Positions 7,445 through 16,032 of a stretch of DNA of 64,000 bases are shown one piece after another (within the stretch, counting starts at the first letter, position 1; every line of letters starts with the position of its first letter). The translations under genes and the position numbers were made by a program. The notes below the pieces were generated by a model. It did not search any database. It was not told where the DNA came from and saw only the letters and a program-made list of their open reading frames with translations. Source of the DNA: Pseudarthrobacter sp. MM222 (GTDB lineage: Bacteria > Actinomycetota > Actinomycetes > Actinomycetales > Micrococcaceae). The stretch is from assembly GCF_947090775.1 (NCBI RefSeq), contig NZ_OX352321.1, positions 682,001 to 746,000 on the forward strand, read 5' to 3'.

Positions 7445-8767
7445 ATGAAGATCAAATCCGTCGCCGCAGCCGCATTCATGACCGCTCTTCTGGCCAGCGG
7501 ATTGTTGGCAGGTACCCCGACTCCGGCCTCGGCTGCGGGTACCACCTACTACGTCAGTGCCGCAGGGAACGACAGCAGTTCGGGAACCTCAAGCACCACG
7601 CCGTGGAAATCGCTGACAAAGGTAAATTCCGTGGTCCTCGTTCCCGGCGATACCGTCAGCTTCCGCAGGGGCGATACATGGACGGGAGGCATAGTGACCG
7701 TCCAGAGCGGGACTTCTACCGCCCCCATCACCTTGAACGGCTACGGAACCGGCACCACTCCGACTGTGACCGGGGGCAAGTCCGGCAACTGCATCAGGAT
7801 CAACGGCAACTACACCACGGTAGACGGGCTTAAAGGAGTCTCCTGCGGCTATGCCGGCATCAGCATCACCGGCGACCGCAATGTTGTCCGGAACTCCAGC
7901 GCCGCCAACAACGCCGTGGGCCTCAAGGTAGGAACCGGTTCCGACTTCGGGAAGTACACCGGCAATACGCTGACGAACAACAACATCATGAACGTGAAAA
8001 CGCAAGGCACGAATTGCGGTAGTTCGCAGGCAGTCAACTGCAGCGACGACTCTGGCGCTTTCGGTGTGCTGATTAACGGCAACGACAATGAGGTCTCGGG
8101 AAACACGGTGAGCGGGTCCAACGCGTTTTCCTATGATTACAACCGCGACGGCAGTGCGGTCGAAATTTACAACGGGAACCGAAACAACGTTCACCACAAT
8201 GTGGCCCTGGACAACAACAACTTCTCCGAGATCGGAAGGTCCTCCGGCACAGCGGACGGCAACATCTTCCGCTACAACCTCGTCCGGTCAACCTGCGGTG
8301 CTGACTGCTCCGAGACCACCGGGCTGATTGCCCGGGGAACAGGCACTTCGTTCGGACCTACGAATGGGACGATCTTCGAATTCAATACCGTGTATCTAAA
8401 CGGTCCGCAGTCCCAAGCCGTCGTGTGCCACGCGACCTGCCCTTCGTCGACAGTGATCCGGGCAAACATCCTGGTCGCCGTCAAGAATTCGCTGTGGATC
8501 AACGGGTCCGGCTGGACCGAGCGGCAGAACGTCCTTAATGGTCCGATCAATGTCCCGCGCAACAGCACGTCCACCACGGCGCCGGCGGCCTTCGTCAACG
8601 CGCCCACCGACCTCCACCTCACCGGCAGCAGCCCCGCCATCGACCGCGCGGGAACCGGCTTTTCCACTCTCGACCTGGACGGAAAGGCAGTGCCCCAGAA
8701 CGGGGACTGCGCCGGTACGGCTGCTGCTGATTCGGGCGTCTACGAGTACGACTCGCCCACCTGCTGA
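7445..8767 (+). CDS. Secreted right-handed beta-helix protein (polysaccharide-lyase-like)
   Basis: A 440-residue exported protein. The signal peptide MKIKSVAAAAFMTALLASGL ends with ASA near residue 30. The mature part starts TTYYVSAAGNDSSSGTSS, the usual opening of pectate-lyase-like and DUF1565 beta-helix proteins. Repeated N-rich turns follow (RNNVHHNVALDNNN, NTLTNNNIMN), the ladder of a parallel beta-helix. Four pairs of Cys may form disulfides. The C-terminus has HLTGSSPAIDRAG and DLDGKAVPQNGDCAGTAAADSGVYEY, the standard closing motif. The target is probably an acidic polysaccharide; the exact activity cannot be told. The start has only a weak AGGGA upstream. Confidence 0.8.
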   Translation: MKIKSVAAAAFMTALLASGLLAGTPTPASAAGTTYYVSAAGNDSSSGTSSTTPWKSLTKVNSVVLVPGDTVSFRRGDTWTGGIVTVQSGTSTAPITLNGYGTGTTPTVTGGKSGNCIRINGNYTTVDGLKGVSCGYAGISITGDRNVVRNSSAANNAVGLKVGTGSDFGKYTGNTLTNNNIMNVKTQGTNCGSSQAVNCSDDSGAFGVLINGNDNEVSGNTVSGSNAFSYDYNRDGSAVEIYNGNRNNVHHNVALDNNNFSEIGRSSGTADGNIFRYNLVRSTCGADCSETTGLIARGTGTSFGPTNGTIFEFNTVYLNGPQSQAVVCHATCPSSTVIRANILVAVKNSLWINGSGWTERQNVLNGPINVPRNSTSTTAPAAFVNAPTDLHLTGSSPAIDRAGTGFSTLDLDGKAVPQNGDCAGTAAADSGVYEYDSPTC

Positions 8768-8823
8768 CACTCAGACCCGGTTTGTGGCTGCGTTCTGAGG
8801 CTGAGCGCACCGACAGCGGAGAA

Positions 8824-9855
8824 CTATCGCGCCTGCAGGGGAGGGGAGCCGGCAACGCCGGCGCCCCTTCCCAGCCCGGCCAGGACCTCCGCTATCGCCT
8901 GCAACGAGGAGCGGCCGGGGGACCAGCCAAGCTCTTCCCGCGCCCTCGTCGTGTCCATAATCGGTGCGCCGGCGGCCATATCCACCCAGCCGGCATCCGT
9001 CGGCTGCAGGCGCGCCCGCCAGGCGAGGTCGACGACTACCCGCAACAGCGCGAGGGGCAGCGGCAGAGTACGCTGCGCACCCAGCAGCCAGCCCAAGGCG
9101 TTCGGGTCGATCACGGGTTCGGCGGCTACGTTGAACGCCCCTGAGGCCCTTCGGTGCAGGACCCGCCAGTAGGCGTCTGCGACGTCATCGGCATGCACGG
9201 CCTGGAACACGAACTCCGGTGGAACGGGCAGAACCGGGATGCGGGGTTTCGGCGGAAGGATCCGAGGTATCAGCCGGCCCAGAAAGTACTTTCCGATCTC
9301 GCTGCCGGCGTCCTCCTGGAAGATCAGAGCGGGGCGGAGCCTAGCGACCGTTATGGCCGGGTAGTCGGCAACAAACTCATTCAGCAGGGCTTCCTGCCGC
9401 GCCTTGTGCTCGCTGTAGTGCGATCCCGGAATACCGTCAACCGGCCAGTCCTCGGCAACCCGCCGGTCCTTGGCCGCCCGTGAGTATGCGCCAACGGATG
9501 AGGCACAGACAAAGTGCCCCACTCCAGCCCTGCCCGCGGCGGTCAGCACGTTCGCGGTGCCGGTCACATTGGTCCGGAAGAGCTCGTCCAGCCGATGGTT
9601 GGGCTGGATCTGCCAGGCGAGGTGGACCACGGCGTCGGCCCCCTGCAGACGGGTTTCGAGGCGCGGAACGGCGTCGGGCGAGCCAATATCGACGTTGTGC
9701 CACTCGACGCCCAGGTAGGGCGGGATGAGGGACTCCGGACTTCGCCGCGATATCCCAACGATCTGCAGGTCTTCACCTTCGGCCTTCGCCGCGGCCAGCC
9801 GTCTAAGCAGGGCCGTGCCCGCGTTGCCGGTGGCTCCGGTAATGACGATGCGCAT
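8824..9855 (-). CDS. NAD-dependent epimerase/dehydratase (extended SDR)
   Basis: 343 residues. The N-terminal MRIVITGATGNAGTALLRRL is a Rossmann GxxGxxG motif. VVHLAWQ, FVCASSVGAYS and a catalytic-type Tyr in SHYSEHKARQE (YxxxK-like, YSEHK) follow, as in the extended SDR/UDP-sugar epimerase group. The substrate is unknown. ATG 9855 has AGGGGAA about 5 nt upstream, so I reject the longer frame to 9975. The gene is alone, between the beta-helix gene and the permease of the agmatine operon. Confidence 0.85.
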   Translation of the reverse strand: MRIVITGATGNAGTALLRRLAAAKAEGEDLQIVGISRRSPESLIPPYLGVEWHNVDIGSPDAVPRLETRLQGADAVVHLAWQIQPNHRLDELFRTNVTGTANVLTAAGRAGVGHFVCASSVGAYSRAAKDRRVAEDWPVDGIPGSHYSEHKARQEALLNEFVADYPAITVARLRPALIFQEDAGSEIGKYFLGRLIPRILPPKPRIPVLPVPPEFVFQAVHADDVADAYWRVLHRRASGAFNVAAEPVIDPNALGWLLGAQRTLPLPLALLRVVVDLAWRARLQPTDAGWVDMAAGAPIMDTTRAREELGWSPGRSSLQAIAEVLAGLGRGAGVAGSPPLQAR

Positions 9856-9978
9856 GTGTTCCCCTTGCTCGTGTTGGACCCCGCCCGTGAGGTGCGTCCC
9901 GTCCCTTTGCTCTCCTCGACCGTAGCCGCGTGTTGGTCGGCTGTCACGGGCCTGCCATTCGGGCCCGCCCAACACGGG

Positions 9979-10040
9979 AAGGACCCGCCCAACGCGGCAA
10001 GGACCCGCCGGTCCGCGTTTCCTCGGTCCGGCGGGTCCTT
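9979..10040 (-). terminator. Hairpin with repeated GGACCCGCC blocks after the permease gene
   Basis: A perfect 13-bp inverted repeat (AAGGACCCGCCGG at 9999-10011 with complement 10028-10040) follows the end of the permease operon. The arm AAGGACCCGCC is also found at 9979-9989, 20 bp away, as a direct repeat. There is no run of T on either side, so termination is plausible but not certain. Confidence 0.55.
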
Positions 10041-10062
10041 CCCGCGCTGGGGCCTGCCGCGG

Positions 10063-11625
10063 CTATTCCGGGGCCACCAGCGCCGGGGTATCCTGCCGGA
10101 TGGTTTCGCCGCGGAAGAAACCCGGCCGGAACCGCGCCATCAGGATCATGAACACGCCGCCGAGAGCCAGGACGCCGATGCCCAGGACAAAGACCAGTCC
10201 GACGCCCAGGAACTCCGATCCGCTGCCGAACTCGGGTGCCCAGCTGTCCACCGCGGTCTGCAGGAACACGACGGACAGGCCCGCCCCGCCCAGCAACGGG
10301 CACAGCATGCGCAGGATGAAGTGGCGGGCGCTGCTGAATGCACTGCCGCGGAAGTACCAGGCGCACGCGAAGGCCGTTAGCCCGTAGTAGAAGCAGATCA
10401 TCAGACCCAGCGCCAGAATGGTGTCGTTAAGGACGTTTTCGCTGATCACGTGCATCACGGCGTAGAAGCCCGCCGAAACTACCCCGGCCGCGACCGTGGC
10501 GAAGCCGGGGGTGGAAAAGCGCTTGCTCACGTGGTTGAACGCAGCGGGCAGCGCGCCGTAGTGGGCCATGGCGAGAAGGCTGCGCGAGGGTGACGTGAAC
10601 GTGGACTGCAGCGACGCCGCGGAACTCGACAGCACCGCCAGGGACATCAGGATGGCGAAGGGACCCATGATGGGGGATGCCAGCGCCGTAAAGACATTCG
10701 CCTGGTTGTCGGCATTGGTCAGGCCGATCCCGACGTCGCCGATCCCGGCGAACATCATGGTTGCGATCGTCACCAGAAGATAGATGCCCAGAACCACGAC
10801 GGCGGTGAGGGTTCCGGCGACGCCGGCGGTCTTCTTGCCGTTGGAGGTCTCTTCATTGACCGTCAGGCATACATCCCAGCCCCAGTACACGAAGATCGAG
10901 AGCGAGATTCCGGCCGCCACCTGGCCGAAAGTCTGAATCTTGGTGACATCGAACCATTCCCAGCTGAACGGGATTGCCGTTTCCGAGCTGGACCAGTTGG
11001 CGAAGGCCAGAACGACAAACAGTCCCAGGACCAGCAGCTGGAAACCGACCAGCCCGTACTGGACCAGCTTGGTGGTGTGCAGGCCCCGGTAACTGATCCA
11101 GACCGCCAGGGCGACGAACACGAAGCAGGTCAGGACGTTCAGCGGTTTGTTGGCCGCGAGATCGGCCAGCTCCGGTGATCCCGTCAGCTGCGCCAAAAAG
11201 AGGTAGAAGAAATCCACCGCCACGCCGGCCAGGTTGGAGAGCACGATGATGTTGGCCGCCAGCAGCCCCCAGCCGCCCATCCAGCCAACCCAGGGTCCGA
11301 ATGCTTTCGTAACCCAGGTGAACGTGGTGCCGCTGTCCGGGGAGTCGGCGTTGAGTTCCCGGTAGGCGAGCGACACCAGGATCATCGGGATGAATCCGAT
11401 CAGGAAGATCACCGGCAGCTGCAGTCCGGCTTCACTGACGGTCGGCCCGAGGGCGCTCGTGAGGGTGTAGGCCGGAGCGATGGTTGAGATCCCCAGGACT
11501 ACGACGGCGAGCAGGCCAAGCTGTCCGCCTTTCAGGCCTTTCCCGGTGATGCCGTGGGCGGAGCCGGCTGCGCCGGCACCCGTCCCGGGATCCGGTGCGG
11601 GGCTTTGGCGGATGGTTTGCGTCAT
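10063..11625 (-). CDS. APC-superfamily amino acid/polyamine permease
   Basis: 520 residues with about 12 to 13 hydrophobic helices. The first helix carries GISTIAPAYTLTSALGP, the APC substrate-binding loop, and SPDSGTTFTWVTKAFGPWVGWMGGW follows. It is the last gene of the aguB-aguA unit, 12 bp after the aguA stop, so agmatine or putrescine uptake (or exchange) is the best guess. ATG 11625 has AAGGG 6 nt upstream and is preferred to TTG 11631. Confidence 0.87.
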   Translation of the reverse strand: MTQTIRQSPAPDPGTGAGAAGSAHGITGKGLKGGQLGLLAVVVLGISTIAPAYTLTSALGPTVSEAGLQLPVIFLIGFIPMILVSLAYRELNADSPDSGTTFTWVTKAFGPWVGWMGGWGLLAANIIVLSNLAGVAVDFFYLFLAQLTGSPELADLAANKPLNVLTCFVFVALAVWISYRGLHTTKLVQYGLVGFQLLVLGLFVVLAFANWSSSETAIPFSWEWFDVTKIQTFGQVAAGISLSIFVYWGWDVCLTVNEETSNGKKTAGVAGTLTAVVVLGIYLLVTIATMMFAGIGDVGIGLTNADNQANVFTALASPIMGPFAILMSLAVLSSSAASLQSTFTSPSRSLLAMAHYGALPAAFNHVSKRFSTPGFATVAAGVVSAGFYAVMHVISENVLNDTILALGLMICFYYGLTAFACAWYFRGSAFSSARHFILRMLCPLLGGAGLSVVFLQTAVDSWAPEFGSGSEFLGVGLVFVLGIGVLALGGVFMILMARFRPGFFRGETIRQDTPALVAPE

Positions 11626-11637
11626 GTTCAACCCTTT

Positions 11638-12662
11638 CTACGAGACTGCCGGTTGCTGTTGGGTGATGCAGTGGATGCCGCCCCCGCGGGCGAACAGCTC
11701 GCGGGCATCGATGCCCACGACCCGGCGGCCGGGATAGGCGTCCGCGAGGATGCGGAGGGCCTTCTCATCGTTGGGGTCCGAGAATGTGCAGGCTAGAACC
11801 CCGCCGTTGACCACGAGGTGGTTGATGTAGCTGTAATCAACCCAGCCCTCCTCATCCGAGAGTGTCTGCGGCGCGGGGACCTCAATGATGTTCCACTCCC
11901 GGCCGGCGGCGTCCCGCGTTGTGGACAGGAACGCGATGATCTCGCGGCTGACCTGAAAGTCCGGGTGCTCCGGGTTCTGCTGGGAATGGACCAGCAGCGT
12001 GCCCGGGGACGGAATGGCGGCCACGATGTCCACGTGCCCGCGGGTGCCGAACTTTTCCGAGTCGCGGGTGAGGCCCGGGGGAGCCAGATGGCGTGGGTGG
12101 CGCCGATGGTCCGGGCCAGCTCGGCTTCGACGTCCGCCTTAGTCAGCCCCGGGTTGCGCCCCGGGTCCAGCTGTACCGACTCGGTGATCAGCACGGTGCC
12201 CTCTCCGTCGACCTGGATGCCGCCGCCCTCGTTGACCAGCGCAGACGGAATATGCGTGGCCCGCGAGCGGCCGGCCACCTCGGCTGCGATCCGGGAGTCC
12301 TTGTCCCACGAGGCCCACTCCTGGGCGCCCCAGCCGTTAAAGACCCAGTCCACGGCACCCAGGTTTCCGTTGCCATCCAGCACAAAGCTGGGGCCGATGT
12401 CGCGCATCCAGGCGTCGTTAAGCTCCGCGGTTAGCACCTCGACGCCGGGCCGGAGGTAGCGCCCGGCCGTATCGACGTCGTCGGGGCTGACCATAACGGT
12501 GACCGGCTCGAAGTCGACGACGGCGTTAGCTACGGCGGCCCAGACGGACCGGGCGGCGTGGGCTTCCTCGGCGGACTCGCCGAGGGTGTACCCGCCGGTG
12601 GGGAAAGCCATCCAGATCCGCTCCTGCGGCGCCGTCTCTGCGGGCATGTGCCAGTTGCTCAT
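11638..12662 (-). pseudogene. aguA: Agmatine deiminase, split by one frameshift
   Basis: The first frame gives residues 1-194: MSNWHMPAET, then NDAWMRDIGPSFV (guanidino-binding Asp/Trp/Arg) and ALVNEGGGIQVDGEG. It should continue GLTRDSEKFGTRGHVDIVAA, but the sequence slips by one base in the CCC/GGGGG run at 12074-12081. The rest, with the catalytic His of GHVD and the nucleophile in GGGIHCITQQQP, reads in the next frame down to 11638. With one base restored the protein would be about 341 residues, normal for this family, which turns agmatine into N-carbamoylputrescine. Both halves are otherwise intact, so this is a recent mutation or a sequencing error rather than old decay. The start overlaps the aguB stop by 4 bp. 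Confidence 0.88.
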
Positions 12663-13693
12663 GCGGTTACCTCGAGATACAGGGGCGCCTCGCCGCCAAG
12701 CGGCGACTCTGGGCGTACGGGATCGTTCAGCCGGGCGTAGGTGTCAGGTCGACGCGTGGCCAGGAACGGGAAGAGCGTCAGCCAGTCCCGGCGCTGGTCG
12801 AGGTCCAGGTCGGCGACGAGGACGGCGGACTCGTCCCGCGGAGCCTGCGCGAGGATGCGACCATACGGATCGGAGATGAACGACGAGCCGTAGAAGTTCA
12901 GCGTCCCTTCATTTCCCCAGCGGTTGGGCGCGACCATGAAGAGGCCGTTGGCGATGCCGTTGCCGACAATGACCTGCTGCCAGAGCGGCTGGGTGTCGAA
13001 GTCCGGGTGGTCCGGCTCGGAACCGATGGCGGTGGGGTAGACCAGAAGTTCGGCTCCGCCGAGGGAATAGAGCCGGGCGACTTCGGGGAACCATTCGTCC
13101 CAGCAGGTGGGCATGCCAAGCCGAGCGCCGCCCAGTTCCGCAGGGGCGTGGACCTCGTAGGCGTCCGCGGAGGCCGGGCCGGGCCGAAAGAACTTGTCCT
13201 CGTAATAGCCGGCTGTCACCGGAATGTGCAGCTTGTGGGTCCGGGCCAGCAGTTCACCCGCCGGTGACACCAAAATTGCATTGTTGAGCCCTAGCCCGTC
13301 ATCGGAGCCGTCCGGGTTGTCCGCACGCTGGTACAGCGAGGCATGGATGGAGATCCCGTGCCGGCGGGCAGCGTCGGCGGCGAACCGGAAGGTGGGGCCG
13401 GTCAACAGGTCTTCCGCCAGGTCGGAGGGGCGTGCACGCGCGGCCCCGGGCCGGGAGGTGTCGTTTTCGGGACGGGTGTCGGCGGGATAGCGGGACAGGG
13501 TGAGTTCTGGAAGGAAGACAACGGTGGCTCCCAACCGGGCTGCGCGTGCGATGCCCTCGTCGAGTTCGGCGCGAAGATCGGCGATGTCGGAATGCCAGCG
13601 GTGCTGGACCACCCCGATTCGAAGGGCCGGGCGCGTCGAGGGACTGGTCCGCGCCAGCGAAACGGGTGCGTTGAGGCAGGTGATTTCGATCAT
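12659..13693 (-). CDS. aguB: N-carbamoylputrescine amidase (nitrilase superfamily)
   Basis: 344 residues of the carbon-nitrogen hydrolase fold. The catalytic triad is visible: E63 in FLPELTLSRYP, K154 in THKLHIP and C197 in PTCWDEWFPE. The WFPEVARLYSLGGAELLVYPTAIG stretch matches N-carbamoylputrescine amidases, which release putrescine, CO2 and ammonia. It is the first gene of the aguB-aguA-permease unit and overlaps aguA by ATGA. Two identical palindromic half-site pairs lie upstream, so a repressor probably controls it. The exact substrate is inferred from the agmatine deiminase next door. Confidence 0.87.
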   Translation of the reverse strand: MIEITCLNAPVSLARTSPSTRPALRIGVVQHRWHSDIADLRAELDEGIARAARLGATVVFLPELTLSRYPADTRPENDTSRPGAARARPSDLAEDLLTGPTFRFAADAARRHGISIHASLYQRADNPDGSDDGLGLNNAILVSPAGELLARTHKLHIPVTAGYYEDKFFRPGPASADAYEVHAPAELGGARLGMPTCWDEWFPEVARLYSLGGAELLVYPTAIGSEPDHPDFDTQPLWQQVIVGNGIANGLFMVAPNRWGNEGTLNFYGSSFISDPYGRILAQAPRDESAVLVADLDLDQRRDWLTLFPFLATRRPDTYARLNDPVRPESPLGGEAPLYLEVTA

Positions 13694-13721
13694 TTACTTA
13701 CTCCAGTGAGATGGGCGTCAC

Positions 13722-13742
13722 TAAATGAATAGCGTTCATTTA
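13722..13742 (-). promoter_or_regulatory. Palindromic operator 1 upstream of aguB
   Basis: Half-sites AAATGAA (13723-13729) and TTCATTT (13735-13741) around a 5-bp spacer TAGCG, extended by one T/A pair at each end. It lies about 30 bp before the aguB start. The same half-sites recur at 13776-13794. The form suits a dimeric repressor of TetR or GntR type. Confidence 0.72.
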
Positions 13743-13775
13743 GTATCCGGTGGCGTGGCCGGCAGGGCAAGACCT

Positions 13776-13794
13776 AAATGAATAAAGTTCATTT
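13776..13794 (-). promoter_or_regulatory. Palindromic operator 2 upstream of aguB
   Basis: Half-sites AAATGAA (13776-13782) and TTCATTT (13788-13794) around TAAAG. The centre is 53 bp from that of operator 1, about five helical turns, so two dimers would bind the same face of the DNA. Regulator unknown; none is encoded nearby. Confidence 0.72.
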
Positions 13795-13906
13795 TGTGAC
13801 GGCAGCCGCCGGTAGAAGATGCCCGGCACGTGACCGGACACGGGACCGAGGAATCGGGGGACGTTAGGCCCTAGCCCGGTCAGATGGGCCGACGGAGGCT
13901 GGAAAT

Positions 13907-14395
13907 ATGACTGAGGAGAATCCGGAAAAGACGCCGGAGATTACGTCCGCCCAACTCCACGAGCAACCGACCGCCGTCGTGCGTGAAACGGTGCCGGTGA
14001 CGGACCTGCGGGAATTCTTCGGCCGCGCGTACGGTGCAGTTGTGGGCGCGGTGCAACAGCAGCACGTCCAGCTGGCCGGTCCGCCGTTCGCGCTGTACCG
14101 GGGGACACCCAGCGATGTCGTCGACGTCGAAGCCGGATTTCCGCTGGCCGCGCCCTTCCCGGGACCGGGCGAGGGCGGCGTGACGGCGGGATCGCTCCCT
14201 GCGGGGCAAGCGTACGAGGCCATGCACATCGGACCGTACGAGAACCTCGAGAACACTTACCGGGCGCTCATGGCGCGGATGGCGGCCGAGGCTGTCGCAC
14301 CCGCAGACGAAATGTGGGAGTACTATCTCAGCGATCCGGGCAGGGAGCCGGACCCCTCACGGTGGAAGACACTCGTCGTCTGGCCTGTGGCTTAG
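13907..14395 (+). CDS. GyrI-like / AraC effector-binding-domain protein
   Basis: A 162-residue stand-alone small-molecule-binding domain of the GyrI (SOUL/BacR) type. Two repeats of the fold are visible: TVPVTDLREFFGRAYGAVVGAV with PPFALYRG, and AYEAMHIGPYENLENTYRALMARM, ending DEMWEYYLSDPGREPDPSRWKTLVVWPV, where the conserved Glu and the E-Y-Y-x-x-P motif lie. GGAGG sits 8 nt upstream of the ATG. Ligand unknown. It is not fused to an HTH, so it is probably a sequestering or catalytic relative. Confidence 0.8.
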   Translation: MTEENPEKTPEITSAQLHEQPTAVVRETVPVTDLREFFGRAYGAVVGAVQQQHVQLAGPPFALYRGTPSDVVDVEAGFPLAAPFPGPGEGGVTAGSLPAGQAYEAMHIGPYENLENTYRALMARMAAEAVAPADEMWEYYLSDPGREPDPSRWKTLVVWPVA

Positions 14396-14457
14396 TCGGT
14401 GCTCGACGGCCCGGCCTAGTCGCCGACGCCCTTTATTCAGCGCCCTCTACTCGCCCT

Positions 14458-14805
14458 CTATTCGGCGTCGATCCGCTCGAGGAGTTCCTTGGCCGCTTTG
14501 GCGATGTCGTCATGGCCATGCTGGGCGGCTCTGCTCTCCAGGGAGATGACAGCGCAGCGGTGCACCTTCTTGAAGTCTCCGAAGGGGAAGGTCACGCTGC
14601 CTTTCGTTCCCTCGGACGCCTCCCGGTCCAGGCCTAAGTGCCAGCTGGCGAATTCGTCGAAGCCATGCTTTTCGATGAACTTGTTTTCCTGTTCGGCCGA
14701 CGGCGCGTGTTCGCTCCAGTCGTCGCGCTCGTCCCGGCTGACGTGCCCCTCGCTGATCAGTTTCTTGGCATGTTCCAGCGACTTCTTATTGAGTTTCCCA
14801 GCCAT
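14458..14805 (-). CDS. Small conserved hypothetical protein
   Basis: 115 residues, highly charged. It begins MAGKLNKKSLEHAKKLISEG, then has WSEHAPSAEQENKFIEKHGFDEFASWHLG and TFPFGDFKKVHRCAVISLESRAAQ, and ends with a helix. I recognise the pattern from actinobacterial hypothetical proteins but can name no function. ATG 14805 is fixed by AAGGAGG 8 nt upstream; the frame runs on to 14949 without a better signal. It is convergent with the GyrI-like gene. Confidence 0.75.
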   Translation of the reverse strand: MAGKLNKKSLEHAKKLISEGHVSRDERDDWSEHAPSAEQENKFIEKHGFDEFASWHLGLDREASEGTKGSVTFPFGDFKKVHRCAVISLESRAAQHGHDDIAKAAKELLERIDAE

Positions 14806-15036
14806 CGAAGGAGCCTCCTTTGGGTCACATCCGCACCGGTCCTGCACACGGTCCCTCAAGGCTAGGACCCGCGCGGCGATACCGCCACTGAAGTCGTAAG
14901 ACTTAAAAGCGGGAAGGGCTGCGGGACGCCTTTGTTGGATTGCATCCACTATTCTTTAACTCCGCGCACAGTGGCCTAAACTGCTTCACTGAGGTGCCTG
15001 CAATGGCGCTGCGCAGCAACGAAAGTGAACCCCGCT

Positions 15037-15342
15037 ATGGCCACCGATTACGACGCCCCCCGCAACAAGACAGACGAAGAGTCCCAAGCTGAATCATTGG
15101 ATGCTCTTCAGGCGTCCCGCAGCGGCGGCGCCCAGACCGCTGTGATTGACGTCGAGGAGACCGACACGGCTGAAGGGATCGACCTTCCCGGCGCTGATCT
15201 GTCCGGCGAAGAGCTGACCGTCATCGTTGTTCCGGAGCAGTCCGACGAGTTCACCTGCTCCTCCTGTTTCCTGGTCCGGCACCGATCCCAGGTGGCCAGG
15301 GAAAAGAATGGCCTGAAGTACTGCCGCGACTGCGAAGGCTAG
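15037..15342 (+). CDS. DUF4193 family protein
   Basis: 101 residues. MATDYDAPRNK, an acidic middle with LPGADLSGEELTV, and a C-terminal zinc-finger-like pair of CxxC motifs (FTCSSCFLVRHRSQ, YCRDCEG) match the actinobacterial DUF4193 family, conserved beside RNA-polymerase-linked genes in many genomes; its role is unknown. I take ATG 15037, the start usual in the family, rather than GTG 15025. Confidence 0.9.
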   Translation: MATDYDAPRNKTDEESQAESLDALQASRSGGAQTAVIDVEETDTAEGIDLPGADLSGEELTVIVVPEQSDEFTCSSCFLVRHRSQVAREKNGLKYCRDCEG

Positions 15343-15441
15343 GGGAAGTCACGGTTCGGCGCCGAAGTCCGTCCGGCCCTCGATTCCCGGCGTCCACGCT
15401 TCTACGCTTGAAGCAACTCATCGCTTCAGGGGGTGGCCGGA

Positions 15442-15987
15442 TTGAAGAAGATCCAGGTATGGCTGGCGGCAGTGTTGCTGGCCGTCGGCATGGCCCTCGT
15501 CGCGCCCGTGCCGGCGTCGGCCGAACCGTATTGCGGCCTGGTATGGGGATCTCTGGCCAAGGCCGATCCGCCGCTGAGCCAGGCCAGGGTGACCAACGTG
15601 CGCACCGGCCAGCACTATTGCTTCGACCGGCTGGTGGTCGATCTCACCGGTGCTGTGGCGGGATACAACGTCCGCTATGTTCCGCAGGTGACCCAGGACG
15701 GCTCGGGGTTCGCGGTACCGCTGCGGGGCCAGGCATTCCTCCAGCTGACCGTGAACTCTCCCGCCTACGATGACAACGGAAACTCCACCTACAACCCGGC
15801 GGACAGGAACGAACTCAGCAACGTGACCGGTTACCAGACCTTCCGGCAGGCGGCCTGGGCGGGCAGTTTTGAGGGCTATACGAACCTCGGACTCGGGGTC
15901 CGCGCTCGCCTGCCATTCCGCGTGTTCGTCCTGGAGGGGCCCGACGCCGGAACCCGGCTGGTGGTTGACGTCGCCCACTTCTGGTGA
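15442..15987 (+). CDS. Secreted AMIN-like domain protein
   Basis: 181 residues. A signal peptide (MKKIQVWLAAVLLAVGMALV, ASA cleavage) is followed by PYCGLVWGSLAK, HYCFDRLVVDLTG, NVRYVP and a C-terminal LPFRVFVLEGPDAGTRLVVDVAHFW. This is the actinobacterial AMIN-like beta-sandwich, often periplasmic or wall-associated. A Cys pair could form a disulfide. TTG 15442 has AGGGGG 8 nt upstream and is preferred to GTG 15433, which overlaps that motif. Confidence 0.8.
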   Translation: MKKIQVWLAAVLLAVGMALVAPVPASAEPYCGLVWGSLAKADPPLSQARVTNVRTGQHYCFDRLVVDLTGAVAGYNVRYVPQVTQDGSGFAVPLRGQAFLQLTVNSPAYDDNGNSTYNPADRNELSNVTGYQTFRQAAWAGSFEGYTNLGLGVRARLPFRVFVLEGPDAGTRLVVDVAHFW

Positions 15988-16032
15988 GGCATGGCTCCGG
16001 CGGGGTCGCGCCGGAGCCTGGTAAGTGGCGGC

